DNA of 64,000 nucleotides, from positions 186,001 to 250,000 of the forward strand of contig CAWEIS010000025.1 of NCBI GenBank assembly GCA_963809205.1, in the 5' to 3' direction. Of the stretch, positions 25,639 to 34,496 are shown in pieces. This DNA is from DATLLN01 sp963809205 (GTDB lineage: Bacteria; Actinomycetota; Thermoleophilia; Gaiellales; JAICJC01). A program made the position numbers and the translations under genes. Position 1 is the stretch's first letter; each line of letters starts with the position of its first letter. Under the pieces are notes generated by a model. It searched no databases. It was given only the letters and a program-made list of their open reading frames with translations, and had not been told where the DNA came from.

Positions 25639-25644
25639 TAGGAT
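25639..25644 (+). promoter_or_regulatory. Leaderless-type -10 box of the cupredoxin gene
   Basis: TAGGAT ends 6 nt before the GTG at 25651; no Shine-Dalgarno sequence. Confidence 0.45.
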
Positions 25645-25650
25645 CCGCGG

Positions 25651-26028
25651 GTGCGCACGCTCGCCGCTCTTGTGGCCGTGCTGGCCCTTGCCGCCGGGTG
25701 CGGCTCGTCGGGCGGCGGGACGAGCCTGCCCACCGGGCAGCCGGGCCGCGTCGTCGACGTCACGCTCAAGGACTTCGCCATCGACTGCGCGGACTGCGGC
25801 TCGCTGCCCACCGGCCAGGTGACCTTCCACGTGACCAACGATGGGCCGTCGACCCACAACCTGACGGTGGGCCAGGGCGGCACGATGCTGAACACGACGC
25901 AGAACTTCCCCAAGGGCCAGCAGCGCGATGTCACCGTCGACCTGCACCCCGGGAGCTACACCCTGTACTGCTCCGTGCCCGGGCACGAAGCGCAGGGGAT
26001 GAAGCTCGACGTCACGGTCGGCTCCTAG
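25651..26028 (+). CDS. Cupredoxin (plastocyanin-like) lipoprotein
   Basis: 125 residues. A short signal peptide ends in a lipobox (LAAGCGS), so it is probably a membrane-anchored lipoprotein. The type-1 copper ligands are visible: His in STHNLT, then Cys, His and Met in YCSVPGHEAQGM. It probably carries electrons at the cell surface. GTG start. It overlaps the 3' end of the convergent LamG-like gene by 4 bp. Confidence 0.88.
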   Translation: MRTLAALVAVLALAAGCGSSGGGTSLPTGQPGRVVDVTLKDFAIDCADCGSLPTGQVTFHVTNDGPSTHNLTVGQGGTMLNTTQNFPKGQQRDVTVDLHPGSYTLYCSVPGHEAQGMKLDVTVGS

Positions 26029-27045
26029 GCCTCCGGCTCGAGGATCGCCTGGACGCCCCAGCCGCCGAAGTCCTCGGACACGGCGAGCACCAGGTCGTTG
26101 TCTCCGGCGGCCAGCGGCAGATACAGCGCGTCGTACCAGCCGATGATGCCCAGGAACCGGTGGTCGCGCGAAAGGTATGCGTCGTCGCCGGTGTACAGCA
26201 GCCGGCCGTTGAGGAACACCGCGACCCGGTCGCTGAATCCCAGATCGAGGCGGGCCACCCGCTCGGCGGCCGACCGCAAGCGTGCACCGGGCGAACACCG
26301 TGTTCCTGCCGTCGCGCAGCGCGTTCACGCGCCCCAGGTCGGCCAGCCCGCCCGGCTCCGCGGCGAGGGCCGTCCAGCTGCGCGCCGCGAGATCCTCGGG
26401 GCCGAGCGTGCGGCGGCCGGCGATCGCCCGCTCGGCGAACGCGTCGGACACCAGCCAGTTGTCGACGACCCCTGGCGGTGGCTCGGGATCCGGCGGTGGC
26501 TCGGTGGTCAGCGCGACGTCGCGGGTGCGCTCGATGGTCAGGTTCGAGTAGTACGCGACCCCACCGCCGTAGAGGCCGATGCCGCCCGGCCGTTGCGCGT
26601 GCTTGAGCTGGTCGACGATCAGCGCCGGGGTGTCCATGTCGGAAACGAACACCTCGGCGCGCACGCCCGACACGGCGATCCGCAGGTGCAGCCACTCGTC
26701 CGTCGGGAAAGCGATTGCCGACGGGTAGCCCCGGCCGTGGTGGAGCTGCCAGGACGAGATGCCGTTCCAGACCGGCGTGTACTGGGTGGAGTCCGGGAAG
26801 CCGCGGCGGTGAGGTCGCAGAAAGAACGACTCGTAGTTGCCGGGGTCGCTGATCCGCCATGCGACGCCCGAGATGCTGCGTTCCGGGCCGATCGCCATGT
26901 CGACCTCGAGCACCCCGTTCTCGAACCCGGCGTCGGAGATCGCGGCGAGCCCGTTACCGAGCCGGAGCGCCGGGCGTCCGAGGTGCTCCTCGAACCCGTG
27001 GTCCTCGGCGTGCCACTCCCATCGGGCCTCGTCCAGGAGCGCCAT
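26025..27045 (-). pseudogene. Concanavalin-A-like/LamG-type protein, frameshifted
   Basis: About 340 residues if repaired. The N-terminal ~190 residues form a jelly-roll domain of the DUF1080 type: ENGVLEVDMAIG, then IGLYGGGVAYYSNLTIE. A Pro-rich linker and a second beta-rich domain (FGFSDRV-like, FLNGRLLYTGDD) follow. The frame breaks near 26280: the upstream part reads to NTVFARCTL, and the downstream part continues in another frame from RSAAERVARLD. Removing one base restores one protein. It may bind or cleave carbohydrate; no catalytic residue can be assigned. Confidence 0.75.
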
Positions 27046-27051
27046 CGGCGG

Positions 27052-27057
27052 ACCATA
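27052..27057 (-). promoter_or_regulatory. Leaderless-type -10 box of the LamG-like gene
   Basis: TATGGT on the minus strand, 6 nt before the ATG at 27045, divergent from the HAD promoter. Confidence 0.35.
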
Positions 27058-27079
27058 CGTCACCCGAGAACGCCCTGAC

Positions 27080-27085
27080 TAGGAT
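27080..27085 (+). promoter_or_regulatory. Leaderless-type -10 box of the HAD/ligA unit
   Basis: TAGGAT ends 6 nt before the ATG at 27092; no Shine-Dalgarno sequence. Confidence 0.45.
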
Positions 27086-27091
27086 TGGGCG

Positions 27092-27725
27092 ATGCCCGCC
27101 TACCCGGTCTGGCTGTTCGATTTCGACGGCACGCTGGTGGACACCCACGGTGTGATCCTGGACTGCTACCGTCACGCGGCTCTCGAGGTGCTGGGCGAGG
27201 AGCTGCCCGCCGACGTCATCGAGGCCAACCTCTCGCGGACGCTGCGCGAGGCCGCTGCCGACGTCGCCGGTGACCGGGCCGAGGACTTCTTCCGGGTGTA
27301 CGTCGAGCACAGCCTGGCGCTGCATGCGGACGAGGTGTGGCCGTTCGAGGGCGTCACGGAGATGCTGATGCGGCTGCGCGACGACGGCTGCCGGCTGGGC
27401 ATCGTCACGTCGAAGCTGCGCGCCGTGGTCGACCTGGTGCTCGACCAGGTCAGCTACGGGCCGGCGTTCGAGGTGATCGTGACGGTGGACGACACGGAGC
27501 TGCACAAGCCCGATCCGGAGCCGATCCTGTGCGCCGTGGAGCGGCTGAAAGTCGGCCCCGACGCGGTCATCTACGTCGGCGACTCGCCGTTCGACATCCT
27601 CGCCGCGCGAGCCGCCGGGCGTCGCCTCCGGCGCCGCCCTGTGGGGTCTCCACGCAAAGGACGATCTGCTCGAGCTGTGGCCGACCCACGCGTTCGAGTC
27701 GCCGCTGGAGGTGGTCGCCACGTGA
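27092..27725 (+). pseudogene. HAD-family phosphatase (PpaX/Gph-like), frameshifted near its end
   Basis: HAD motif I FDFDGTLVDTHG, motif II IVTSKL, and motif IV GDSPFDI are all present, as in phosphoglycolate or pyrophosphate phosphatases. The frame breaks in the GGG at 27617-27619. With one G removed the protein continues VASGAALWGLHAKDDLLELW and stops at 27725, overlapping the ligA GTG by 4 nt. As given, the frame runs on into ligA and would make an artificial HAD-ligase fusion. Confidence 0.8.
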
Positions 27726-29712
27726 GCGGCGCGGAGCGGGCGGCCGAGCTGCGGAAGCGGCTGAACGACGCCAACCACCGCTATCACGTGCTCGACGACC
27801 CGAGCATGTCGGACGCCGAGTACGACGAGCTGATACGCGAGCTGCAGCAGCTCGAGGCCGACGACCCGTCGCTGGTCACGGCCGACTCGCCCACCCACCG
27901 CGTGGGCGCGGCGCCGTCGGGCGGGTTCGCGCCGGTGCAGCACCTGCAGCCCATGCTCTCGCTGGCCAACGCCCGCAACGAGCAGGAGTTCGGGGAGTGG
28001 GCGGAGCGCGTGAAGCGGGGGATCGGCGACGAGCCGTTCCAGCTGGTCACGGAGCCGAAGATCGACGGGCTCGCCATCTCATTGCTGTACCGCGACGGCG
28101 TGTTCGTGCGCGGCGCCACGCGGGGCGACGGCACCACCGGCGAGGACGTGACGGCCAACCTGCGGACGATCCGGTCGATCCCGCTGCGCATCCCCGAGAC
28201 GGGCGAGGTCGAGGTGCGCGGCGAGGTCTATCTGACGCTGTCCGGCTTCGAGCAGGTCAACGCCGAGCAGGCCGCCGCCGGCAAGAAGACGTTCATGAAC
28301 CCGCGCAACTCGGCGGCCGGATCGCTGCGCCAGAAGGATCCGAAGATCACCGCGACCCGGCCGCTGACGGTATTCATCTACGGGCTCGGCGCCAACTCGC
28401 TGGGCCTCGACTCGCACTGGGAGGCGCTGCAGTGGATGCGCGACCAGGGCTTCCGCGTGAACGAGCACATCGAGCTGCACGACGAAGTGGAGACCGCGCT
28501 CGAGGCGTGCCGCGCCTGGGAGGGCCGGCGGGCCGAGCTCGACTACGACATCGACGGCGCCGTGGTCAAGGTGTCCAGCTTCGCCCAGCAGGCGCGGCTC
28601 GGCTTCGTCGCCCGCGACCCACGCTGGGCGATCGCCTTCAAGTTCGCGCCGACCACCGTGCTGACGAAGCTAGAGCACATCGGCGTCAACGTCGGCCGCA
28701 CCGGCGCGCTCAACCCGTACGCCGTGCTGGAGCCGGTGGTGGTCGGCGGCGTCACCGTCTCGCTGGCGACGTTGCACAACGAGGAGGACATCAACCGCAA
28801 GGACATCCGCGAGGGTGACACGGTGATCCTGCAGCGCGCGGGCGACGTGATCCCGCAGGTGGTCGGGCCGCACCTGGAGGACGGCGTCAAGCGCGAACGG
28901 CCGTTCAAGATGCCCGCCCGCTGCCCGGTGTGCAACACGCCGGTGGTCAAGCCGGAGGGCGAGGTCATGCACCGCTGCCCGAACCCCAGCTGCCCGGCCA
29001 AGGGCTACGAGTGGCTCAAGCACTTCGTCAGCCGCGGGGCGATGGACATCGACGGCGTTGGCGACAAGCTGATCCGCCGGCTGCTGGACGAGAGCCTGAT
29101 CGCCACCCCGCCCGACCTCTACCGGCTGACGGCCGACGACCTGCTGGGGCTGGAGGGCTTCCAGCAGCGCTCGGCCGAGAACGTGATCTCGGCGATCGAG
29201 GCGTCGAAGGGGCGGCCGTTCGGCCACGTGCTGTTCGCGCTCGGCATCACGCATGTCGGCTCGGTGACCGCCCAGCTGCTGGCCGACCACTTCGGCTCGG
29301 TCGGCGCGCTGGAGGCGGCAAGCACCGAGGAGATCGCGGAGGTCGAGGGGATCGGGGCGGTGATCGCCGAGGCGGTGGCCGGCTGGCTGGTCGACGAGGA
29401 TCACCAGGCGGTCGTCCGGGGGCTGCGCGACGCCGGCGTCACCCTGAGCGGCCCGAAGCGCGCGGCCGCCGCGCCGGTCGAGGGGCCGCTGACCGGCCTG
29501 ACCGTGGTCGTCACCGGCTCGATCGAGGGCTACACGCGCGACTCGATCCGCGACCACCTGGCCGAGCAGGGCGCCAAGGTCACGAACTCGGTCTCGAAGA
29601 CGACGGACTACGTGGTGGCCGGCGAGGGCGGCGGCTCGAAGCGCGACGAAGGCGCGAGAAGCTGGGCGTGCCCGTGGTCACGCTGGACGAGCTGTACAGC
29701 GCAGTCGGCTGA
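27722..29712 (+). CDS. ligA: NAD-dependent DNA ligase LigA (frameshift near C-terminus)
   Basis: About 663 residues if repaired. In order: the Ia domain (YHVLDDPSMSDAEYDEL), the nucleotidyltransferase with the catalytic lysine in EPKIDGLAISL, the OB fold, a four-cysteine zinc finger (CPVCN...CPNPSCPAKG), helix-hairpin-helix repeats and a BRCT domain. The frame is lost near 29650-29656. The expected end KLGVPVVTLDELYSAVG lies in another frame and stops at 29712. LigA is essential, so a one-base sequencing error is the likely cause. Confidence 0.9.
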
Positions 29713-29721
29713 GGGTGCGTG

Positions 29722-30990
29722 TCACGCCGATGGCCGCGACGCCGCGAGCAGCTGCACGACGCGGTCCTGCAGCGTCCGCGCGCTGCTGATGTTCAGGTCG
29801 GGGCCGTGGTTCATGATGATCGAGAACAGGATCGTGTGCCCGTTGGCCGCGGTCACGTAGCCGGACAGCGCGGAGGCGTCGCGCAGTGTCCCGGTCTTGG
29901 CCTGCGCGTTGCCGTGCGCCGGGCCGGTGCGCATGCGGTCGGACAGCGTGCCGCTGACGCCGGCCGTGGGAAGCGAGTTGCGAAACCAAAAGCCGTAGGG
30001 CTGCATCCGCACGTGGTTGATCACGCTGACGATGCCCTGGGCGGTCAGCCGGTCGCCCAGCGACAGGCCGGAGCCGTCGTACAGCCGCCAGTTCGTCGTG
30101 TTCACGCGCAGCGACTGCAGGTAGCGGCGGGTGACGTAGCGGCCGTTCGCGGTCGTGCCCCTGAGCCCGCGGGCGACGGCGATGTCCTTGTTCAGCACCT
30201 CGGCGTAGTAGTTGTCGGAGGGCAGGTTCATCTGCAGCACCAGCCGGTACATCGGCGGCGAGGTGACGGAGCCGAGCAGCGCCCCGGCGCCGGCCGGCTT
30301 GGCGTGCACGTCGGCGGGGCCGGAGACTGACACGCCGTGGGAGATCAGCGACGAGCGGAACGCCGAGGCCGAGCGGAGGGTCGGCTTGTTGTACGAGAAC
30401 GTCGACCCGTACCGCACCCAATCCTCGTTGACGGAGAGGCCGGAGATCGGCGGACAGTCGATCCGATACTCCGGCTTCCACAGCGGGCCGACGTGGACGG
30501 CGTCGAACTTCGTGCCGTCGCCGAACACGCGGCCGTTGACCCGGCGGATGCCGGCCGAGCGCACCGCCTGCGCCAGATCGCCGAGGATGGCCGACGTGCC
30601 GCCGAACCGCTTGGCCGAGTAATCGCTGGTGGAGAGCGACGGGTCGCCGCCGCCGATCAGCCAGATGTTGCCGTTGAGCGTCGAGCCGCTGCGGCTGCCG
30701 GTGTAGTAGACCCGCGTGGTCAGCCGGGCGGAGATGCCGATCCTGCCGAGCGCCGCCGCGGTGGTGGTCAGCTTCATGTTGGACGCCGGCTTCAGCGCGC
30801 GCTCACCGTCGTTGACGTACAGCCAGCGGCCGCCGGTCGCGTCGAAGACGGCGAACGCGGTGCCTGAGCCCCCATAGCCGGCGGCGGCCGCCATCCGGGC
30901 GATCTTGTTGCCCACCGTGGTCGCGCCGGCCTGCGCCGGCATGGCGAGGAGCACGATCAGGCTGGCGGCGAGGAGACGGCGGAGGTTCAT
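29722..30990 (-). CDS. dacB: D-alanyl-D-alanine carboxypeptidase/endopeptidase, PBP4 family (S13)
   Basis: About 422 residues with an N-terminal signal peptide (RRLLAASLIVLLAMPAQAGA). Penicillin-binding motifs are in order: SxxK as SNMK, SxN as SDN, and KTG in AKTGTLRDA. It trims peptidoglycan peptides outside the membrane. The start next to the signal peptide is preferred over one nine codons upstream. Convergent with ligA. Confidence 0.92.
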   Translation of the reverse strand: MNLRRLLAASLIVLLAMPAQAGATTVGNKIARMAAAAGYGGSGTAFAVFDATGGRWLYVNDGERALKPASNMKLTTTAAALGRIGISARLTTRVYYTGSRSGSTLNGNIWLIGGGDPSLSTSDYSAKRFGGTSAILGDLAQAVRSAGIRRVNGRVFGDGTKFDAVHVGPLWKPEYRIDCPPISGLSVNEDWVRYGSTFSYNKPTLRSASAFRSSLISHGVSVSGPADVHAKPAGAGALLGSVTSPPMYRLVLQMNLPSDNYYAEVLNKDIAVARGLRGTTANGRYVTRRYLQSLRVNTTNWRLYDGSGLSLGDRLTAQGIVSVINHVRMQPYGFWFRNSLPTAGVSGTLSDRMRTGPAHGNAQAKTGTLRDASALSGYVTAANGHTILFSIIMNHGPDLNISSARTLQDRVVQLLAASRPSA

Positions 30991-31018
30991 GCGGCGAAGA
31001 GAGTCCCTTAAGTACACA

Positions 31019-31050
31019 AGCGGGCGGAGGGGGTAACCCGTCCGCCCGCT
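31019..31050 (-). terminator. Hairpin downstream of the small HTH gene
   Basis: Perfect 10-bp arms AGCGGGCGGA and TCCGCCCGCT enclose 12 nt. It lies 13 nt past the HTH stop on the minus strand. No strong T-run follows. Confidence 0.45.
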
Positions 31051-31063
31051 CGAGGACGCCCGC

Positions 31064-31228
31064 TCAGTGCGAGGTCAGGACGATCTCCTCGCGCACCGCC
31101 GCGAACAGCGTCTTGTCGATCTTGCCGTGGTAGATCGGAATGCAGTTCTCGTGACACAGGCGTATGACGTCCTCGCGCTTCAGGTTCATCTCCTTCGAAA
31201 GCTCTTCGGGCGTCAGGTGGTTCGCCAT
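31064..31228 (-). CDS. Small helix-turn-helix protein (54 aa)
   Basis: Reads MANHLTPEELSKEMNL at the start and ends EEIVLTSH. The LTPEELSKEMNLKREDVIRLC segment looks like the helix-turn-helix of excisionase/MerR-like small DNA-binding proteins. A strong Shine-Dalgarno (GGAGGAGAT) precedes the ATG, a terminator-like hairpin lies on each side, and codon use is normal. It is probably a free-standing regulator gene of unknown target. Confidence 0.7.
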   Translation of the reverse strand: MANHLTPEELSKEMNLKREDVIRLCHENCIPIYHGKIDKTLFAAVREEIVLTSH

Positions 31229-31263
31229 TCCTCGATCTCCTCCGGTTCGGGACGTTTGGCCAA

Positions 31264-31296
31264 CAAAAAACCCACCGGCGCGCGCGCCAGGTGGGT
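31264..31296 (-). terminator. Rho-independent terminator (minus strand)
   Basis: GC-rich stem CCCACC/GGTGGG extended by GGCGCG/CGCGCC, followed on the minus strand by a T6 run. It ends transcription coming from the 31.4-32.7 kb minus-strand genes before the small HTH gene. Confidence 0.8.
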
Positions 31297-31389
31297 CAGT
31301 CGGCCCTTCCGTCGGTGGTCTTCACGGGCATTCAGGCCCGCTCCCATCGCAAGTCCATGTGCCAATCGTAGCGGCCGCTACGGATGACG

Positions 31390-31867
31390 TCAACGCGGCC
31401 GGGGCCACGCGGCGGGGCCATGCCGGAACTCCCCCTGCGCCTGCCGGAATTGCTCCGCGTGGTCGCGCTGGCGGAGCGTCAGCCAGGCCCGCTCGACCAG
31501 GTCGGCGGCGATCCCGCCGCGGTTGCGGGACTCCTCCGCGAGCCGGGCGTTGACCGCCCCCCACGGCTCGCCGCCACTCGCCGCCGTGGTACACGCCGAC
31601 CACCTCGACGGTGGCCGGGAGCACGTCGTCGAACCGCGCCGGCACCGTCCACTCCGGCCAGCTGGGGAGCTGCAGGTCGGTCTCGCTGCTGGCGTACGCC
31701 ACCCAGCCCGAGAGGTCGCCGCTGGGCTCCATGCCGACGCCACCGCGGACGAGCCGGGCGCCGTGGGGCAGCCACTCGCTCTGATACGTCCGCTCCAGGC
31801 GGCGCACCTCGGAGAGCTGCAGCGTGGTCAGCTGAAGGTCGAAGACGGGGTCGGGTTCGGGGGTCAT
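31390..31867 (-). pseudogene. Hypothetical protein, frameshifted
   Basis: About 158 residues if one base is removed from the six-C run at 31557-31562. The N-terminal part (FDLQLTTLQLSEVRRLER, then SGWVAYASSETDLQLPSWPE) and C-terminal part (VNARLAEESRNRGGIAADLV) lie in adjacent frames. GGAGG precedes the ATG. I do not recognise the family. It looks soluble and is followed by a terminator. Confidence 0.55.
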
Positions 31868-31947
31868 TGATCCTCCGGAGCGGGAGAGGGCCGACTCCGA
31901 AGCTAACGTGCCGGCGGCCGATGCGCCTGCCCCGATCGGATGATCGG

Positions 31948-32694
31948 TCAGACCGGATTGGGGAGGTCGACAAACCGGTGGTCGATGCCGAACCGCTCCG
32001 CCAGCAGGTCGCCCAGCGCACGCACGCCGAACACCTCGGTGGCGTAGTGGCCGGCGGCGACGAAGTGGATGCCGGCCTCGCGCGCCTCGTTCATCACCTG
32101 CTCCTTCGGCTCGCCGGTCAGGAAGCAGTCCGCGCCGGCGTCGGCCGCCGGCTGGACGTATCCGGCCGCGGCGCCGCTGATCACGGCGATCCGCGCGATC
32201 CGCTCCGGCCCCGCCGCGAACACCAGCGGGTCGGGCTTGATCTCCGCCCGCACCGTGTCCAGCAGGTCGTCGAGCGTGATCGGCGGGGCGAACGTGCCCA
32301 GGTAGCCGATGCCGCCGAAACGCTCCAGCCCGTCGGCGCCCAGCAGGTCGCAGAGCAGGGCATTGTTTCCCACCTCGGGGTGGGCGTCCAGCGCCAAGTG
32401 GTAGGCGACCAGCGACAGGTCGGCGTCGAACAGCGCCTTCAGGCGGGCCTTCTCGCGGGCGTCGATCGGCGGCCACGGGCCGCTGCCGTAGAACATCCCG
32501 TGGTGGACGAGCACCATCTGCGCGCCCAGTTCCGCCGCCCGGCCGAACAGCTCGAGCGAGGCGGAGACGCCCGTGACCAGCATCTGCACATCCTCCGCAC
32601 CCGGCACCTGAAGACCGACCGGCAGCCCATCCGGGTAGCTGTCGATGTCCAGCAGCTGGTTGCAGAGCTCGACGATCGCGTCCCGTCCGGCCAT
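31948..32694 (-). CDS. Nif3-like dinuclear metal centre protein
   Basis: 248 residues, short form of the family. QMLVTGVSASLELFGRAAELGAQ, the HHGMFYG metal-binding region and GHYATEVFGVRALGDLL near the end are characteristic. Homologues are hexameric with a di-metal site of uncertain activity. A TAGACT box lies 9 nt before the ATG. Confidence 0.9.
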   Translation of the reverse strand: MAGRDAIVELCNQLLDIDSYPDGLPVGLQVPGAEDVQMLVTGVSASLELFGRAAELGAQMVLVHHGMFYGSGPWPPIDAREKARLKALFDADLSLVAYHLALDAHPEVGNNALLCDLLGADGLERFGGIGYLGTFAPPITLDDLLDTVRAEIKPDPLVFAAGPERIARIAVISGAAAGYVQPAADAGADCFLTGEPKEQVMNEAREAGIHFVAAGHYATEVFGVRALGDLLAERFGIDHRFVDLPNPV

Positions 32695-32703
32695 CCCCCG
32701 GCG

Positions 32704-32709
32704 AGTCTA
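32704..32709 (-). promoter_or_regulatory. Leaderless-type -10 box of the Nif3-like gene
   Basis: TAGACT on the minus strand, 9 nt before the ATG at 32694. Confidence 0.35.
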
Positions 32710-32775
32710 CCCGCCCGGATGGGTGGGGTGACTGGCCCACCCACCCCCTTGCGCGGGGGGCCCCGGAGGACGAAC

Positions 32776-33063
32776 GTGCAGGACATGGGTCGTGATGAGC
32801 TGGAAGTGCGGATCGCTCCGCACCTGCCGGATGTAGACGGCCGCTGCGTGGACCGGCTGGAGGTCCTCGACGTCCGCGGCCTGCGTACGCGCATCGAGCG
32901 CGACCTCGAGGACGCGCTGCTGACCTTCGAGCTCGACCGGATGATCCTCGAGATCGAGGTCGACGCCATGCGCCGCTGGCTGCGCAACCTGCAGCGGTTC
33001 GAGGCCTACTGCGCCGAACGGGACCGGCGCAGCGGCGGGCCCGGCACACCGCCTGTGCGATAA
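32776..33063 (+). CDS. Hypothetical small protein (95 aa)
   Basis: GTG start chosen because GGAGGA lies about 5 nt upstream; an ATG three codons later would be too far from it. The protein is acidic and mostly helical, and the segment RIERDLEDALLTFELDRMILEIEV could form a coiled coil. Family not recognised. Its stop codon overlaps the -10 box of the tRNA-Pro gene. Confidence 0.6.
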   Translation: MQDMGRDELEVRIAPHLPDVDGRCVDRLEVLDVRGLRTRIERDLEDALLTFELDRMILEIEVDAMRRWLRNLQRFEAYCAERDRRSGGPGTPPVR

Positions 33064-33064
33064 T
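33059..33064 (+). promoter_or_regulatory. -10 box of the tRNA-Pro gene
   Basis: GATAAT, 11 nt before the mature tRNA 5' end and overlapping the preceding stop codon. Confidence 0.5.
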
Positions 33065-33075
33065 CCCAGGCTCTC

Positions 33076-33149
33076 CGGGGCGTGGCGCAGCCTGGTAGCG
33101 CGCACCGTTCGGGTCGGTGAGGTCCCGAGTTCGAATCTCGGCGCCCCGA
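33076..33149 (+). tRNA. tRNA-Pro: tRNA-Pro (anticodon CGG)
   Basis: A 74-nt cloverleaf without encoded CCA. Acceptor arms CGGGGCG and CGCCCCG pair fully, with discriminator A. The D arm is GCGC-AGCCTGGTA-GCGC, the anticodon arm is CACCG-TTCGGGT-CGGTG, and the T arm carries GTTCGAATC. The anticodon CGG reads CCG proline codons, which are common in this GC-rich DNA. Confidence 0.96.
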
Positions 33150-33152
33150 TAC

Positions 33153-33188
33153 GGGGGATCGGCGTGGTTGCGCCGATCCCCCGGGTTT
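33153..33188 (+). terminator. Terminator after tRNA-Pro
   Basis: A perfect 12-bp stem (GGGGGATCGGCG and CGCCGATCCCCC) with a six-base loop, starting 4 nt after the tRNA and followed by GGGTTTC. Confidence 0.8.
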
Positions 33189-33234
33189 CAGGTGGTCGCG
33201 GGACGACAGTGACTTGGCAACTGGGGCGCCTCTG

Positions 33235-34251
33235 TTACGAGAGTTTCGTGACGCTCGTTTGGCAGCAGGCGTCGTCGTGCTCGATCGACCGGCCGCCGAA
33301 GACGTAGAAGGCGCCGCTGTCGCCGAGTGCCGTGCCGGCGGCGTAGGTGGCGCCGTCGGAGCCGCCGTACCCGGCGGGCAGGTTGGGGAGGGTCGTCCAG
33401 GTGTTCGTGTTGGGGTTGTACGCCGTCGCCGTGTTCGTGCCGAGCAGGTCGCCGTCGGGGACGTCGTACCGGCCGCCACCGACGACGTAGATCCGCCCAT
33501 CGGAGGCGCGCCGTGCCGTCGGCGCCACCAGGCCGCTGGGCATGCCGGCCACCCTCGCCCAGGTGTTCGTCGCCGGGTTGTAGCGATCCACGCGGGCAAT
33601 CTCATCGCCGGGCGCGCCGCCGTCCAGCGTCGCTCCGCAGCAGTAGCCGCCGATCACGTAGATCCGGCCTGAGCTGTCGGTTGCAACCGCGAAGCCGTCA
33701 CGAGTGGTGGGAAGCTGGGCCTTCGTGCTCCACGTGTGGGTCGAGGGATTGAAGGCATACACGCTGCGGGATGGCGTGCCGGGGCTGGATGACCAGCCGC
33801 CGATGACGTAGAGCCGCCCGCCGCTGGTCGCGACACCGACCTGGCAGCGACGTGCAGGGAGCGGCGTGCCGATCGTCCAGGAGTTCGTGCCCTCGTGGTA
33901 AAGGTAGACGGTCGACTGTGGGCCCCTCGGACCGCAGCCACCGACCGCGTAGACGACGCCGCCCAGGGTGGCGGCGCCGAGACCGGAGCGCCCGCGCGGA
34001 AGCGGCGCCTTCATTGCCCAGCTGTTCGACGACTCGGAATAGGCATAGACGTGGGCGCTCGAGACGAGCGAGGCTTGGGAGCTTCCGCCGATTGCGTAGA
34101 TCAGCCCGCTCGGTCCCTTCGTCGATCCCATGTTGGCCAGCCCCTCCGGCAGGCTCGCCTTGAATGTCCACGTCGCCGCGGCTGCCTGCGTCGCCAGCGC
34201 AAGCGCTGCGAAAACAACCACCAGCAGCACAGTTTGCAGCCGTCGGTGCAT
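33235..34251 (-). CDS. Secreted kelch-repeat protein
   Basis: 338 residues with a signal peptide (LLVVVFAALALATQAAAA). At least five kelch units follow, each marked by a Gly-Gly pair and a later Trp, for example YAIGGSS...NSWAMKAPLP and YVIGGW...HTWSTKAQLP. These would close into a beta-propeller outside the membrane. A weak GAGG precedes the ATG. Partner or substrate unknown. Confidence 0.85.
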   Translation of the reverse strand: MHRRLQTVLLVVVFAALALATQAAAATWTFKASLPEGLANMGSTKGPSGLIYAIGGSSQASLVSSAHVYAYSESSNSWAMKAPLPRGRSGLGAATLGGVVYAVGGCGPRGPQSTVYLYHEGTNSWTIGTPLPARRCQVGVATSGGRLYVIGGWSSSPGTPSRSVYAFNPSTHTWSTKAQLPTTRDGFAVATDSSGRIYVIGGYCCGATLDGGAPGDEIARVDRYNPATNTWARVAGMPSGLVAPTARRASDGRIYVVGGGRYDVPDGDLLGTNTATAYNPNTNTWTTLPNLPAGYGGSDGATYAAGTALGDSGAFYVFGGRSIEHDDACCQTSVTKLS

Positions 34252-34496
34252 GACAACCTCCGAGTCGAAACGCCGCCGGGAACGTGCAGGGCAGCCAGGA
34301 AGGTCCCACGCCAGGATGCATGTGTCAAGTAGCACGATCAGTAAGTGTTGTCTCGTGAGAAATGCGAGAAGGAGGCCCCGGGATCCGGAATCACCCCCAC
34401 CATCATCTGCCCATGGCGCACGCTGCCCCTCTCGGGGCACTATCCTGACGGCTGACGAGATGTCCACTGAGGTGCCACCCGGTACGGAGGAGAACG

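Noticed and set aside
27092..29860. A single long frame joining a HAD phosphatase to DNA ligase
   Set aside because: It results from one extra G at 27617-27619. The true HAD ending and the ligA GTG overlap by GTGA, and the junction residues are Arg-rich out-of-frame sequence.
34252..34496. Gene in the gap between the kelch protein and gabD
   Set aside because: No convincing frame with a start signal was found. The region is somewhat AT-richer and probably holds the two divergent promoters only.
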